Of a stretch of 50,445 bases of DNA, positions 1 to 8,121 are shown piece after piece. The notes under the pieces are model-generated. The model saw nothing but the letters and a program-made list of their open reading frames with translations, was not told the DNA's origin and did not search any database. The DNA is taken from the IMG/VR virus record IMGVR_UViG_3300036858_000014, positions 1 through 50,445 of that record; one strand, 5' to 3'. This DNA comes from a virus. The position numbers were made by a program, and so were the translations under genes. Numbering within the stretch: position 1 is the first letter of the stretch; each line of letters begins with the position of its first letter.

Positions 1-127
1 CCCGCGCAACGGGGGCAGTACGGGCGCTGTAACCTGTCTGGAATTTGAGCAGCGGTACGTTTTTAGCGGCGATGATATGCGGGCGCGTACCCTGATCGAC
101 ATATGTCCAGATTTTTTTGTGTATCCC
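1..127. repeat. Terminal direct overlap, left copy
   Basis: These 127 bases are identical to 50319-50445. The length and the in-frame continuation of the gene at 331 across the join indicate an assembly overlap of a circular (or circularly permuted) molecule rather than a biological terminal repeat. Confidence 0.97.
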
Positions 128-331
128 GGTCGGTTCTATACGGATAGTCTGTAACGTTCGCTGGCGGATTTTGACCGCCTTAAAGCGCGGTTTATGCGTC
201 CACTGCCTAACGACTTTTTCATGTTCGGCAAGTAACTCGTTAGCCGTGTCGTTTAGCGTAATCGCCATTTCACGGTCAGCAGCATTCTTTTGTTTGCGGA
301 TGATGCGGGCAAACTGTAGTTTGGTGGGCAT
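1..331 (-). CDS. HK97 gp10-like neck/tail-completion protein (N-terminal part; continues at 50445)
   Basis: Joined with 50146-50445 across the circular closure, this gives an uninterrupted 167-residue protein (504 nt after removing the 127-bp overlap). The middle region reads YVDQGTRPHIIAAKN followed by HPGTEARKF. That is the hallmark of the HK97 gp10 family, which sits at the head-tail interface and helps terminate or attach the tail. The start is ATG at 331. No good Shine-Dalgarno precedes it: the sequence just upstream is the T-run of an intrinsic terminator (335-359), so its translation or transcription may be specially controlled. The next gene in this direction is the tail tube, as expected for this family. 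Confidence 0.85.
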   Translation of the reverse strand, partial: MPTKLQFARIIRKQKNAADREMAITLNDTANELLAEHEKVVRQWTHKPRFKAVKIRQRTLQTIRIEPTGIHKKIWTYVDQGTRPHIIAAKNVPLLKFQTGYSARTAPVAR

Positions 332-334
332 GGG

Positions 335-359
335 AAATAAAAACGCCCCTTTCGGAGCG
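335..359 (-). terminator. Intrinsic terminator inside the late operon
   Basis: On the minus strand CGCTCC, a GAAA tetraloop and GGGGCG form a 6-bp stem with one G-U pair. It is followed by TTTTTATTT. The wobble pair makes the hairpin strand-specific. It lies between the glycosyltransferase ending at 380 and the neck gene starting at 331, so it would separate head from tail transcription unless it is read through. Confidence 0.8.
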
Positions 360-379
360 CCTCTGTTTATCTTTGTGGG

Positions 380-1036
380 TTAATCCCAGTCGTATTTTAA
401 ACTTATCAACTGGTTAATAAACGTAATCCTATCACGCGCAAGGTCTGTCCGCATGTTTACAGTGATGTCTCGAATGTAAATAGGATGATCTACTTTAACG
501 GGCTCTGTATATGTTTGAATTAGCGCCCGTTGAAATGCCCAATCCTCACCACCTATTTCAAAATCCGCATCATACCCCCCTGCGCTTATCCAACTCTGTT
601 TATGGAATAGCATTGTGGCTTGACATACATTCTTGCGTGTAACCATCCCCGGCGGTGGAGCTATAATCGTTTCGCCTTTTTCTATCCAATTACCGTATAT
701 CCACTTATCCTCTTGATACCCTTCATAGAGATATTTTATGCCGTCTGGTAGTAATTGGTCATCAGCATCTAATGGCACAATTAAATCCATTGCTGCCCGA
801 TGCACTCCTAAATTACGCGCATACACTACACCGCTATGAAACGGGAGTTCAATGTATTCAATATGGTGATGTTGTTTTGTAAAATGTGCGACGGTTTCAC
901 GGGTGTAATCATGAGAACAATCATCAATGATAAGGATTTGGGCTGCATTAGCGCTTAATGCACTATCAATAGCACGCCCTATCATACCTCCCATACAATA
1001 TGTCGGGATAATTACCGTTACTGGATAGGGTGTCAT
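380..1036 (-). CDS. Family 2 (GT-A) glycosyltransferase
   Basis: This 218-residue protein has the GT2 pattern: TVIIPTY near residue 7, IIDDCSHDYT near 37, the metal-binding DADD at 90-93, and GGEDWAF near 160. GT2 enzymes transfer a sugar from a nucleotide-sugar donor. The ATG at 1036 is chosen because ATGA overlaps the stop of the upstream gene and a G-rich Shine-Dalgarno run (AGGGGGG) lies in front; the open frame extends further upstream into that gene. It is the last gene before the terminator at 335-359. Acceptor and donor cannot be told from sequence. Confidence 0.85.
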   Translation of the reverse strand: MTPYPVTVIIPTYCMGGMIGRAIDSALSANAAQILIIDDCSHDYTRETVAHFTKQHHHIEYIELPFHSGVVYARNLGVHRAAMDLIVPLDADDQLLPDGIKYLYEGYQEDKWIYGNWIEKGETIIAPPPGMVTRKNVCQATMLFHKQSWISAGGYDADFEIGGEDWAFQRALIQTYTEPVKVDHPIYIRDITVNMRTDLARDRITFINQLISLKYDWD

Positions 1037-2175
1037 AACTTGCCCCCCTGCCCTAATGCGGAATATTTGACTATCCGCCACGCTTCTATTTCCCCGCGCG
1101 TTATGCCAAGCGGATTACCCACGTCAGACGGTTGTAACAAATCGCGCGGCATAGGGTCACGGTCGGTCGTAAAGCGGTCAAGACGTTGATCCCACAAGTT
1201 GCACAACGTTTGCGATACCTTGCTATTGGCAAGGCGCGTAAGTGCCATCTCAAAACGATGATCTATAAAACCGTTTACCAGCGGATAGCCCGCCAGATAG
1301 TACACATCAACACTTTCGGGCGGATACTGCCAGTTAATCATATTGCAGTCGCACAAGCGCACTTGGAATATCCCTAACTGGCTGTCTACGCTGCGTATCG
1401 CGGCGGCGGTAGATGTGCTTGTGGCATTCCCTAGCCCGCAGTTTGAGCAGCTATAAGCGTTATCCTGTATCACAAAGGCCTGTGAAGTATCCGTATAGAC
1501 GCGGTACACGTCACAAGCAGTAATGAAATCGTTCGGGTTACTGGTATTCGCTGTGTTGATGGTTTCGTAGTTGTTGTTATCGTACAGATACGGTAGCTTC
1601 CAAATGGACGGCTGTACGCCTAGCGCCCGGTGAAAGCGTATCGTCGCGGTGTTACCTGACTTCGTAACCCGCGCGGGTTCGATTTGCCACTGCTCATTTG
1701 CCGCGCTCTCTGCCCCGTCTGCAACGCGAAAGAACGCCTGAATTTCAGCAGCGTCAACAGTGGTTGTAACCGTTACCGTTGCTAAGTCTAGAATACCATC
1801 CCCATCGCTATCAGAATACGCAACAGCAGCATCCGCTTGGATAACGGTTGTCGCGCGTTGACCGTAGGCTTGCACATATCCCCATTGGGTGCGTAATTTC
1901 TGAAGCTGGTAGGGGGAGGCGTTGTTAATTGGAATCCGTTCACCGACATACACCGGACGGGGGAAATAGCCTAAGTAGGTCGATAGCAGTTCCCACGCCT
2001 GATTAAGCGTACTGGTGATTTCGTCGCGCGGCGGTTGCGTGTAGACGGGTTTCCCGCCTTCTTTAAGGGGAACGCCCGCGCCCAACACCTGATTAAAGCG
2101 CCAAATGTTTTCACCCATGACCCGCTGCCACATGTTAAGGGTGTTATAGGTAGGAATATGAAATGAGACAGCCAT
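1033..2175 (-). CDS. Probable head-tail connector/adaptor protein
   Basis: This is a 380-residue protein without a catalytic signature that I recognise. The N-terminal third (WRFNQVLGAG, VYTQPPRDEI, PVYVGERIPI) looks like an assembly protein. A short DSDGDGILDL segment near 120-130 resembles an acidic calcium-binding loop, and several cysteines (SCSNCG, RLCDCN) cluster in the middle. It is translationally coupled to the glycosyltransferase downstream and precedes the neck protein, a position usually held by head-completion proteins. The assignment rests mainly on position. Confidence 0.5.
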   Translation of the reverse strand: MAVSFHIPTYNTLNMWQRVMGENIWRFNQVLGAGVPLKEGGKPVYTQPPRDEITSTLNQAWELLSTYLGYFPRPVYVGERIPINNASPYQLQKLRTQWGYVQAYGQRATTVIQADAAVAYSDSDGDGILDLATVTVTTTVDAAEIQAFFRVADGAESAANEQWQIEPARVTKSGNTATIRFHRALGVQPSIWKLPYLYDNNNYETINTANTSNPNDFITACDVYRVYTDTSQAFVIQDNAYSCSNCGLGNATSTSTAAAIRSVDSQLGIFQVRLCDCNMINWQYPPESVDVYYLAGYPLVNGFIDHRFEMALTRLANSKVSQTLCNLWDQRLDRFTTDRDPMPRDLLQPSDVGNPLGITRGEIEAWRIVKYSALGQGGKL

Positions 2176-2177
2176 AG

Positions 2178-4181
2178 TTACGCCTTAACCGCATTCGCTA
2201 ATGTGTCGTGTGGGTCAGTCATGACTTCCCGCCAGTTATGCCCTTCAGTGTATTGCAGATGTTCCCAGTCACGTACATCAATCACCATCTGACGACTTGC
2301 GGACGGGTTGTATACGTAGGGTGTATTCGACACCCTACCCATTACCCCGAACTGGTCAGTACGGCGGCCTGTATATTCAATCACGACACTACGCCGTATC
2401 GTCTTTTTGATGCTCGGCAGGATTTCGTGAATAAGCTCATAGACGCGCTGTTTAAAGGTGTGATGCTCTCTAACCCATGCCGCGCCCGCTTGTGCGATTG
2501 CAGCCCGCTTGACAGCGTTTTCAGGGGCAAGCCAGAAGCGCACCTTGTTTTGGAGATCAATGAAATCATCCCATGTCACATAATGGACGCCCGCTTGCAA
2601 GCCCGTGAGTTCATCAATATCCGTAACCACCTGATGCAAAAGTAACCCGCCGCCGCAAGCAAGGGTTTCAAAGAAACGGTTCGATACGAAGCCGCGATGT
2701 TCACGGTACTGGTTATCCCCGATTACAAGGGCAGCATTTGCCATCACGCCCCATGAACGCCTAAAGTCATAGGTGGTATCAAGTGCTTCGCGGCCTATCC
2801 TATCCCACATATCCCCATAGATACCGATGTTAATCCCCTCTTTTTCGAGGTCAATCAGGGCAAACCCTAAATCAGCGCGGGCTTGACTGTAACAACTGCC
2901 CATAAACACCGCATCATGCGCGGGCATGGTCGTATCAATAACGTCAGGTTGCTCATGCCCAATTTGCCAGTATGCAGCGGGTATCCCTAACTCCTGATAC
3001 TTGGGGAGCAAGTGCGGATTAACGACCAGCTGCAAGTCTATCTCGCGTAACAGTTGGGTAATCTCGCCCCTTGTGAGCGACCATTCCCACACATCCCCAT
3101 TCCAGTTTACCCAAACGGCGTTGGGGATACGCATCCGCAGCCGGACAAGCATCGGGGCTGTGACCACATCCGCGCCGTGAAACTGGCTGATAACCAAGTG
3201 CGGTTTAAAGTCCGCTAACGCCGTGCCTAAAATCGCTTCCAATTCATCATGCTTGACCGCAACTTGACGGTTATCTGAGTCGCCGTAGTACAGTCCTAAG
3301 TAATCAAACTGGTGAACAATAAACCGTTCCTGTAAGGCTTTTAGCAGCCCATTCTTTTGCGCCCGCGCGGTAGCATGGTGCTTGCCCGGTTCAAAGATGG
3401 GCAGGTAAAACACCCTTAATTGCATCGCGTCCTGATTATCAATCGCGGGGGATGGTTGCACTTGTGCGCCATTCGGGAAGAGTCGGTAAAACTCGTGACT
3501 GTCCCCATGTCCACCCGGAACGAACTCAGGACTTCCACCGTTGACTTGGCGTAAGGTATCTGCCGCAACATAATCATGGATCGTGCATCCCGAAACGGCG
3601 TCAACTGTATAACCCAACTCCCAAATATTGGAGGATAAAAGATTGTCACCCGCGTAAGTACGTGCTTTGAACGCTTGCTCTGCATACCCCCTCCACCAGT
3701 TAACCTTATCGCCTAACCACTTGCGAAACATCCCGACTTGCGCGTACACAATGCCCTTCTGTTCACCGTTGACGATACCCATTTGATAGGCCACATCATA
3801 CTTACCAGCGGGTTTATCGCGGTTGTCAGCAAATGCGACCGCGCCACATGTAGGGGTGTTTTCAAGGTGTACGAGGGCGCGTACAATACCGTTATCCATG
3901 AACTGAATATCGTCATTCGCAAGGATTACGTATTTCCCCTGCGCTGCATGGGCGCCTTCCGTAAAGGCATCGATTGCGCCTCTGAGTTCGCCGTGTTCGA
4001 TAAGGTGTAGATCAGGTTGCGACTTGCACCATTCAATTGTGCCGTCTGTACTGCCCCCGTCAACAATCACAAACTCATACGGAATACCGTCAGGGATGCG
4101 AACGCGGGCGCTGGTGAGCATTTGCTGTAACAGCGTTAGGCGGTTATATGTTCCAGAGACGATACTAATCAACGGTTGCAT
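2178..4181 (-). CDS. Two-domain glycosyltransferase (GT2 plus CgeB-like GT-B)
   Basis: This 667-residue protein appears to be a fusion. Residues 1-210 form a GT-A domain, with ISIVSGTYNR at the start, DGGSTDGT at 41-48 and NDD at 89-91. Residues from about 270 onward look like a GT-B domain of the CgeB kind, with NRFFETLACGGG near 560, then HYVTWDD. Two active sites would let one polypeptide add two sugars in sequence. The start at 4181 uses a TAATG overlap with the upstream gene and a GGAG site 8 bases upstream. Only general sugar transfer can be claimed. Confidence 0.8.
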   Translation of the reverse strand: MQPLISIVSGTYNRLTLLQQMLTSARVRIPDGIPYEFVIVDGGSTDGTIEWCKSQPDLHLIEHGELRGAIDAFTEGAHAAQGKYVILANDDIQFMDNGIVRALVHLENTPTCGAVAFADNRDKPAGKYDVAYQMGIVNGEQKGIVYAQVGMFRKWLGDKVNWWRGYAEQAFKARTYAGDNLLSSNIWELGYTVDAVSGCTIHDYVAADTLRQVNGGSPEFVPGGHGDSHEFYRLFPNGAQVQPSPAIDNQDAMQLRVFYLPIFEPGKHHATARAQKNGLLKALQERFIVHQFDYLGLYYGDSDNRQVAVKHDELEAILGTALADFKPHLVISQFHGADVVTAPMLVRLRMRIPNAVWVNWNGDVWEWSLTRGEITQLLREIDLQLVVNPHLLPKYQELGIPAAYWQIGHEQPDVIDTTMPAHDAVFMGSCYSQARADLGFALIDLEKEGINIGIYGDMWDRIGREALDTTYDFRRSWGVMANAALVIGDNQYREHRGFVSNRFFETLACGGGLLLHQVVTDIDELTGLQAGVHYVTWDDFIDLQNKVRFWLAPENAVKRAAIAQAGAAWVREHHTFKQRVYELIHEILPSIKKTIRRSVVIEYTGRRTDQFGVMGRVSNTPYVYNPSASRQMVIDVRDWEHLQYTEGHNWREVMTDPHDTLANAVKA

Positions 4182-4414
4182 TAGACCGTCTCCGGTAGCG
4201 GGTTTAAAAACATTTCCCAAGACAAGAGATATACCCTGTCCATATCCTCAATGCTCATAGATGTGCTACCTATACCGTCATAACGATAAAACTTACACGC
4301 CCTCACAAACTCATCAGCGTTCAATCCCAGTAACGCACATGCCGCAATCTCGCAAAAATTTAGCAAGGATTGGCGGGTAGTGGAGATATAATCTTCTAGC
4401 GGTATGTACATCAT
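4181..4414 (-). CDS. Hypothetical small protein (77 aa)
   Basis: The start MMYIPLEDY overlaps the stop of the upstream lipoprotein gene (TGATG), and the stop overlaps the next glycosyltransferase start (TAATG). This double coupling supports it as a real gene. It is a soluble, Cys-containing protein, mostly helical by composition, with no motif I can name. Confidence 0.65.
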   Translation of the reverse strand: MMYIPLEDYISTTRQSLLNFCEIAACALLGLNADEFVRACKFYRYDGIGSTSMSIEDMDRVYLLSWEMFLNPLPETV

Positions 4415-4566
4415 CAGTAACACGCTGGCGGGCAAGGCCGCCCCTCTATCGCACATCCCGGCGGTGGCGTAATGCACGGCGACGGGGTTGGGCGTATCGG
4501 ATAGGTGCAAGCGGGTAGCAGAATGAGAACCGTGATAACGAAGGCGCGTAGGGTTGCTTTGTTCAT
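4414..4566 (-). CDS. Small Pro/Cys-rich lipoprotein (50 aa)
   Basis: The ATG at 4566 overlaps the stop of the methyltransferase gene (ATGA). The product begins MNKATLRAF, followed by a hydrophobic stretch ending in a lipobox LLPAC (cysteine at residue 19). The short tail is rich in proline and cysteine. It should be a membrane-anchored lipoprotein. Rz1-type outer spanins and superinfection-exclusion lipoproteins have this size and composition, but its place in a glycan cassette far from the lysis genes argues against a plain spanin. Confidence 0.65.
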   Translation of the reverse strand: MNKATLRAFVITVLILLPACTYPIRPTPSPCITPPPGCAIEGRPCPPACY

Positions 4567-5318
4567 TTCGCTGTTGTCTTTCGCTTACGTGTCGCTTTCG
4601 GTTTCGTATCGACTGCAATCCCCTTTGCTGCAATCTTACGCGGGGCAGTATCTACCGCAACGGGCGCTTGATGTATCTTGTTCGGTTGTGTAATCAATAG
4701 TCCGCAATCGCTCGGTTCAATGAGGTACGTTTCGTATTCAATCCCGGCGGCATCATACCCCGCAACAACCCGTTCACCGACGATAGGGTGCAAGGCATCA
4801 TGGGCAACCAGTACACCGCCTGTAATCAACACACGTGGCGCTTCTAAGCCTATCGCTTCGCACGTCACCTCATCATGCCACAAATCCTCAAAGAGCAAAT
4901 GTACGCTGTCGTCGGGTAGACTCTTAAGGTATTCCAGAGCATCGGTATGCACAGGGGTAATGTACGCGCGTAAGTCGTCAGGGATATAACTACCGCTAGA
5001 CTCTTGCGTATCAACGGTAATAACCCGCCCCGCGCCGCCGCGCTTGTGGCAAGCCAGCGCCATATGTGCTGCTGATGCACCGTACTGCGTACCAAGTTCT
5101 ACAATGTTACCTGTCACCTCAAGCGCCCGGACAAGGGCGTAAAGTACCTGTCCCTCCACGCCAAAGAGTGAGCCGATAGGGAACATGCCGCGCCCGTTAT
5201 CCCATCCGGTAAAATAATCTTCACGGGCGTAAGCGATTAGCGCGGCGGCGTCAAGGTCAAGCTGTTTCGCAATCGCGATTAGGGCTTGTTCAAGATTCAT
5301 GCTTTGCTGTGTTGTCAT
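4563..5318 (-). CDS. Class I SAM-dependent methyltransferase-like protein
   Basis: This 251-residue protein has a Rossmann methyltransferase core. Motif I, NIVELGTQYGASAAH, is at 71-85, followed by VITVDTQ, then LLFEDLWHDEVT, and GGVLVAHDA late in the fold. This is closest in style to the Methyltransf_24/cephalosporin-hydroxylase group often found beside glycosyltransferases. The last 40 residues form a Lys/Arg-rich tail. ATGA overlap with the upstream glycosyltransferase supports the start. A likely role is methylating a sugar or glycan. Confidence 0.7.
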   Translation of the reverse strand: MTTQQSMNLEQALIAIAKQLDLDAAALIAYAREDYFTGWDNGRGMFPIGSLFGVEGQVLYALVRALEVTGNIVELGTQYGASAAHMALACHKRGGAGRVITVDTQESSGSYIPDDLRAYITPVHTDALEYLKSLPDDSVHLLFEDLWHDEVTCEAIGLEAPRVLITGGVLVAHDALHPIVGERVVAGYDAAGIEYETYLIEPSDCGLLITQPNKIHQAPVAVDTAPRKIAAKGIAVDTKPKATRKRKTTAK

Positions 5319-6094
5319 TCAATAACATCCTTCCCCCAATACGGATGATCTTGCATCCAATCCGGCAGGTAGTCGCGCGGGTCAACGGGTTCAGGATTCC
5401 AAAACCGCTTGCTTACCGGATGAACATCAACAACCTCATTATGCTCATACTTGCTCATGAAATCAGGGCGCAATTCGGACTGATGCCCATGTCCACCTGC
5501 CCACTTGTACCGCTGATATTCAACCGGAACGGCATAACCGAAGTGGCAAATATGGCGCTTTTCACCCGTTTCACCACGCGGGATATACGACTGCCCTATG
5601 CGTTGATAGAACTCATTCGAGGCTTTTGGGTAGGTAATGCGCTGCGGCATCTGTCCATCGTTCACAATCGCGCGGTTGAATGAGCGCCAAAAGTGGACAA
5701 ATGGTACAAGCCAATGCCGCCGTCCTTCCCGCATCGCAACGTCATAATTCTGGAACGCGAGTTGCGCCAGCGCCGGATTCCACACCTCATCACTATCGAC
5801 ACTTAAGATTATGTCGGCATCGGGTGCAAACGTGTAAATGGCGTCCCGGTGTTCGCCCTCTAATCGCCAGTCGCCTTGCACCCACCGCAGTTTATCCCCC
5901 GCCGCTTGACGGGCTATCGCGTACAATTCACGCGGGTTGTCAGGACATGGCACAGCCGTTTGCTGATTACCGTTGTGCGAGGGGCGCTCGGCGTACAGAA
6001 TATGAAACTCATCTACAGCGTACAGCAGTGACCGAATAGCGGCGGCAAGATAGGGTTTACCGTAATGCAGCGGCATGAAAGCGATGGTTTTCAT
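5315..6094 (-). CDS. Glycosyltransferase, GT2-like
   Basis: This 259-residue protein begins MKTIAFMPLHYGKPYL and carries IILSVDSDEVW with the acidic DSDE metal site at 100-103, typical of GT-A enzymes of the GT2-like superfamily. The ATG at 6094 overlaps the stop of the small membrane gene upstream (ATGA), which decides the start over the longer open frame. The downstream methyltransferase is coupled in the same way. Substrate unknown. Confidence 0.75.
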   Translation of the reverse strand: MKTIAFMPLHYGKPYLAAAIRSLLYAVDEFHILYAERPSHNGNQQTAVPCPDNPRELYAIARQAAGDKLRWVQGDWRLEGEHRDAIYTFAPDADIILSVDSDEVWNPALAQLAFQNYDVAMREGRRHWLVPFVHFWRSFNRAIVNDGQMPQRITYPKASNEFYQRIGQSYIPRGETGEKRHICHFGYAVPVEYQRYKWAGGHGHQSELRPDFMSKYEHNEVVDVHPVSKRFWNPEPVDPRDYLPDWMQDHPYWGKDVIE

Positions 6095-6255
6095 GCCGAT
6101 TTGCGCCAACTGCTAATAAAGGGCATCATCAAAGCCCCGCCAAAAGCAGCAAATCCTGTTATTGTAGGGTTAGCGCCACTACTGTATATCGCTGCTAAAA
6201 CAACAATGCCCACGATAAACATGATAATATTTGCTATCGTTTTTGCTGTCATCAT
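6091..6255 (-). CDS. Small two-segment membrane protein (54 aa)
   Basis: The start MMTAKTIANI is preceded by GGGGGA and overlaps the upstream stop (ATGA). A hydrophobic segment covers about 7-24 and a second, weaker one about 32-48, with a basic end (SWRKSA). It is translationally coupled on both sides inside the glycan cassette. It could anchor or assist membrane-bound sugar transfer, but that is only inference. Confidence 0.6.
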   Translation of the reverse strand: MMTAKTIANIIMFIVGIVVLAAIYSSGANPTITGFAAFGGALMMPFISSWRKSA

Positions 6256-6602
6256 TCCCCCTGTTTTGCTGTCAAAATATCCACAATCTCGCCTAGCCAA
6301 CTTACTTGCTCTCGTAACGCCTGTATCTGCATACAGAAGTCGGGTGATTTTGTCGCCAGTTCCACAGCCCACTCGTTGAGTAGGTCATAGTAGAATGCCG
6401 CATGTACGATGATTGACTTGCGCGTCGGGTTGTCGTTGAGCATCGCTAATGTGCTATCGTGCGCTGCTACCGTCTTGCCGACAATCTCGCCCTTGCGTAA
6501 TTCACTCATTACCAGCGCCATGTTCGCAGTCGTTTGCAAAGTGATAAGCATCGGTTTTAGGATGCGGAAGGGTACGCGGTTAAGTGGCATATTAGATGTC
6601 AT
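6252..6602 (-). CDS. Hypothetical protein (116 aa)
   Basis: The start at 6602 (MTSNMPLNR) lies inside the last codons of the upstream gene, and the stop overlaps the small membrane gene. It is a soluble, helix-rich protein with no recognised motif. Its conserved spacing within the glycan cassette is the main evidence that it is real. Confidence 0.6.
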   Translation of the reverse strand: MTSNMPLNRVPFRILKPMLITLQTTANMALVMSELRKGEIVGKTVAAHDSTLAMLNDNPTRKSIIVHAAFYYDLLNEWAVELATKSPDFCMQIQALREQVSWLGEIVDILTAKQGE

Positions 6603-6861
6603 AGGCATTCCAGACTTCGACATGTTGCCCGTATAGTACGCTGTCTGGATTGTTGTTGTGAACAAGCATAGATAAACCGCAGGCTAAATCAGCGCGAACT
6701 AAAGGCGCTAAAAAATGGTCAAAATTGAGTAATGATTCAAAACACTGATAGGCTTTATACCATTCCGCAAACTCAAAACGCCGTACAATAGCGCGAATGA
6801 TTCGCCGCTGCTGCATAGCGTTAATAGCTTTTACGGTGTGCTTGTTTTCGTATTCCACCAT
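6592..6861 (-). CDS. Hypothetical protein (89 aa)
   Basis: It starts immediately after the stop of the upstream glycosyltransferase, with GAGGGGG in that gene's last codons acting as ribosome site. The first half is rich in basic and aromatic residues (QQRRIIRAIVRRFEF). No family recognised. Confidence 0.6.
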   Translation of the reverse strand: MVEYENKHTVKAINAMQQRRIIRAIVRRFEFAEWYKAYQCFESLLNFDHFLAPLVRADLACGLSMLVHNNNPDSVLYGQHVEVWNAYDI

Positions 6862-7629
6862 CTATAACGCCCCCTCTACCCAACTGCGAAACGGTTTCTC
6901 AATGCATAAAAACTCATACAGCGCCGCGCCATAACTACTCACATCCATATCCCGCGCTTTCAGTAGCCCATCGGGTAGCTGGTTATACGTACCGCGCATA
7001 AAGTGGTGCTGTCCAAACGGGCTAGGGTCTACCATTGACTCAGCATACAGCGGCATTCGATACGCGGCGGCTATCGCCCATCGTAACGGCGCAATCGTGG
7101 CAACGTTATCATGCTGGTGAATGTGAAGCATAATCCGCGCACTCAGCAAAGCATTGTGGCGGTTATCACCCCATGTATTCCCCGCGACGTTAACATGTAA
7201 GCCGCGCTCATGTAGGTTTTGCAGCATGTTACCGCGCCGCCATGCTTGGCTGTAGCCTAAGAAAATCGCGTCATGTTGCCATGACACCGCGCCGCCGGGG
7301 TTCAAACCGGGATGGCTGCCTAACGGTACAAACCGCGCGCCGATTTTCCGCGCGTGCCATGCGTCAGAAGTCCACTTTTCAGCAACACCGGGCGGGCATG
7401 GGTCGGACGCTGCCTCCCATTCCAACTGCCACCAAATCAGTCGTGCTTGTGCTTGTGACCAGTCGCCCCATTCGCCGTTACGCGGGGCTATCACATAGCA
7501 TTTGCTAGGGTCGTGAATGTCCATTTCGTCAATGTAACAAACGGGATACCCTGACAACTCCGCAAGGCGAAAGAAATCATTGTACGGGTCGTATTGGTAG
7601 CGTGTGCGAACGAATGTAACGTCAGTCAT
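6862..7629 (-). CDS. Glycosyltransferase-like protein (GT-B/CgeB type)
   Basis: This 255-residue protein resembles the C-terminal half of the large glycosyltransferase at 2178-4181. It has an N-terminal Rossmann-like part, DAIFLGYSQAWRR in the linker, and a C-terminal nucleotide-sugar half with a LHIHQHDNV strand and ALYEFLCIE near 235. GT-B enzymes of this kind have no DXD motif, so catalytic residues cannot be pointed out with confidence. It overlaps the tiny membrane gene upstream by 8 bases. Confidence 0.6.
   Translation of the reverse strand: MTDVTFVRTRYQYDPYNDFFRLAELSGYPVCYIDEMDIHDPSKCYVIAPRNGEWGDWSQAQARLIWWQLEWEAASDPCPPGVAEKWTSDAWHARKIGARFVPLGSHPGLNPGGAVSWQHDAIFLGYSQAWRRGNMLQNLHERGLHVNVAGNTWGDNRHNALLSARIMLHIHQHDNVATIAPLRWAIAAAYRMPLYAESMVDPSPFGQHHFMRGTYNQLPDGLLKARDMDVSSYGAALYEFLCIEKPFRSWVEGAL
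7270..7285. repeat. Dispersed palindrome site 1 (GTCAT-GTTGCC-ATGAC)
   Basis: This is a perfect 5+5 bp inverted repeat with the same arms and 6-base centre as six other sites in the genome. It lies inside the coding region of the GT-B-like gene. Confidence 0.6.
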
Positions 7630-7792
7630 TTTTACGAGAAAATAAAAGCATAAAACTGCCTATTGATAATGCAGCACATAGCCATAAAAGGAACTTATCG
7701 AAATGGATACTTGTCGATATATTAACTGATGCCCACCATGCCCACAGACTGAGTATAATAAGTACAAGCACGCCTATAACTATGTTCCTCAC
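7622..7792 (-). CDS. Small membrane protein with GTG start (56 aa)
   Basis: The GTG start overlaps the upstream stop (GTGA), and the stop lies just inside the following glycosyltransferase. The product has two hydrophobic segments, about 3-22 and 35-52, with a short basic tail (SRKND). The tight coupling on both sides and clear membrane character support it despite its size. Function unknown. Confidence 0.65.
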   Translation of the reverse strand: MRNIVIGVLVLIILSLWAWWASVNISTSIHFDKFLLWLCAALSIGSFMLLFSRKND

Positions 7793-7992
7793 ACTTCCCC
7801 CTCGTACTCTTGCCGTAGCGTGCGCGTCTTGGTATCAGCTACCAAGTGATACCGCGCCCCCGGCGGTAATGCGTTCCACGTTTCAGCGTTGACGCCTAAG
7901 ATAACAAATGTGTCATCATCTACGGCGGGCGCTTCCGGTTCATCCGGTTCACCGCTTAGGCTGTTGAGATAATCCTTTTCGTTCGGTGTCAT
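7789..7992 (-). CDS. Small acidic hypothetical protein (67 aa)
   Basis: It begins MTPNEKDYLN, is rich in Glu, Asp and Pro between residues 14 and 27, and has a more basic C-terminal half. A GGGGGAG run just before the start serves as ribosome site. It is flanked by two tiny membrane genes. No family recognised. Confidence 0.6.
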   Translation of the reverse strand: MTPNEKDYLNSLSGEPDEPEAPAVDDDTFVILGVNAETWNALPPGARYHLVADTKTRTLRQEYEGEV

Positions 7993-8121
7993 CTACCCTC
8001 TCCCCCACTTCTTACTTGCCAGCATCCGAAACATGCCCGCTAGGAATAGCGATACACCGACTACACCTGTTACGCAGCCAAGCGAGTACGCGCCTAGGAG
8101 TGCAACTGTGTTACTGTCCAT
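7993..8121 (-). CDS. Tiny membrane protein (42 aa)
   Basis: The ATG at 8121 lies in the end of the upstream gene, behind AGGATGGG. One Gly/Val-rich hydrophobic segment spans about residues 5-31, followed by a basic tail (ASKKWGRG). The stop TAG abuts the next ATG. Position and coupling argue for a real gene. Confidence 0.6.
   Translation of the reverse strand: MDSNTVALLGAYSLGCVTGVVGVSLFLAGMFRMLASKKWGRG

Noticed and set aside
2212-2228. AGTCATGACT palindrome as another dispersed site
   Set aside because: The arms abut without the 6-base centre that all other sites share.
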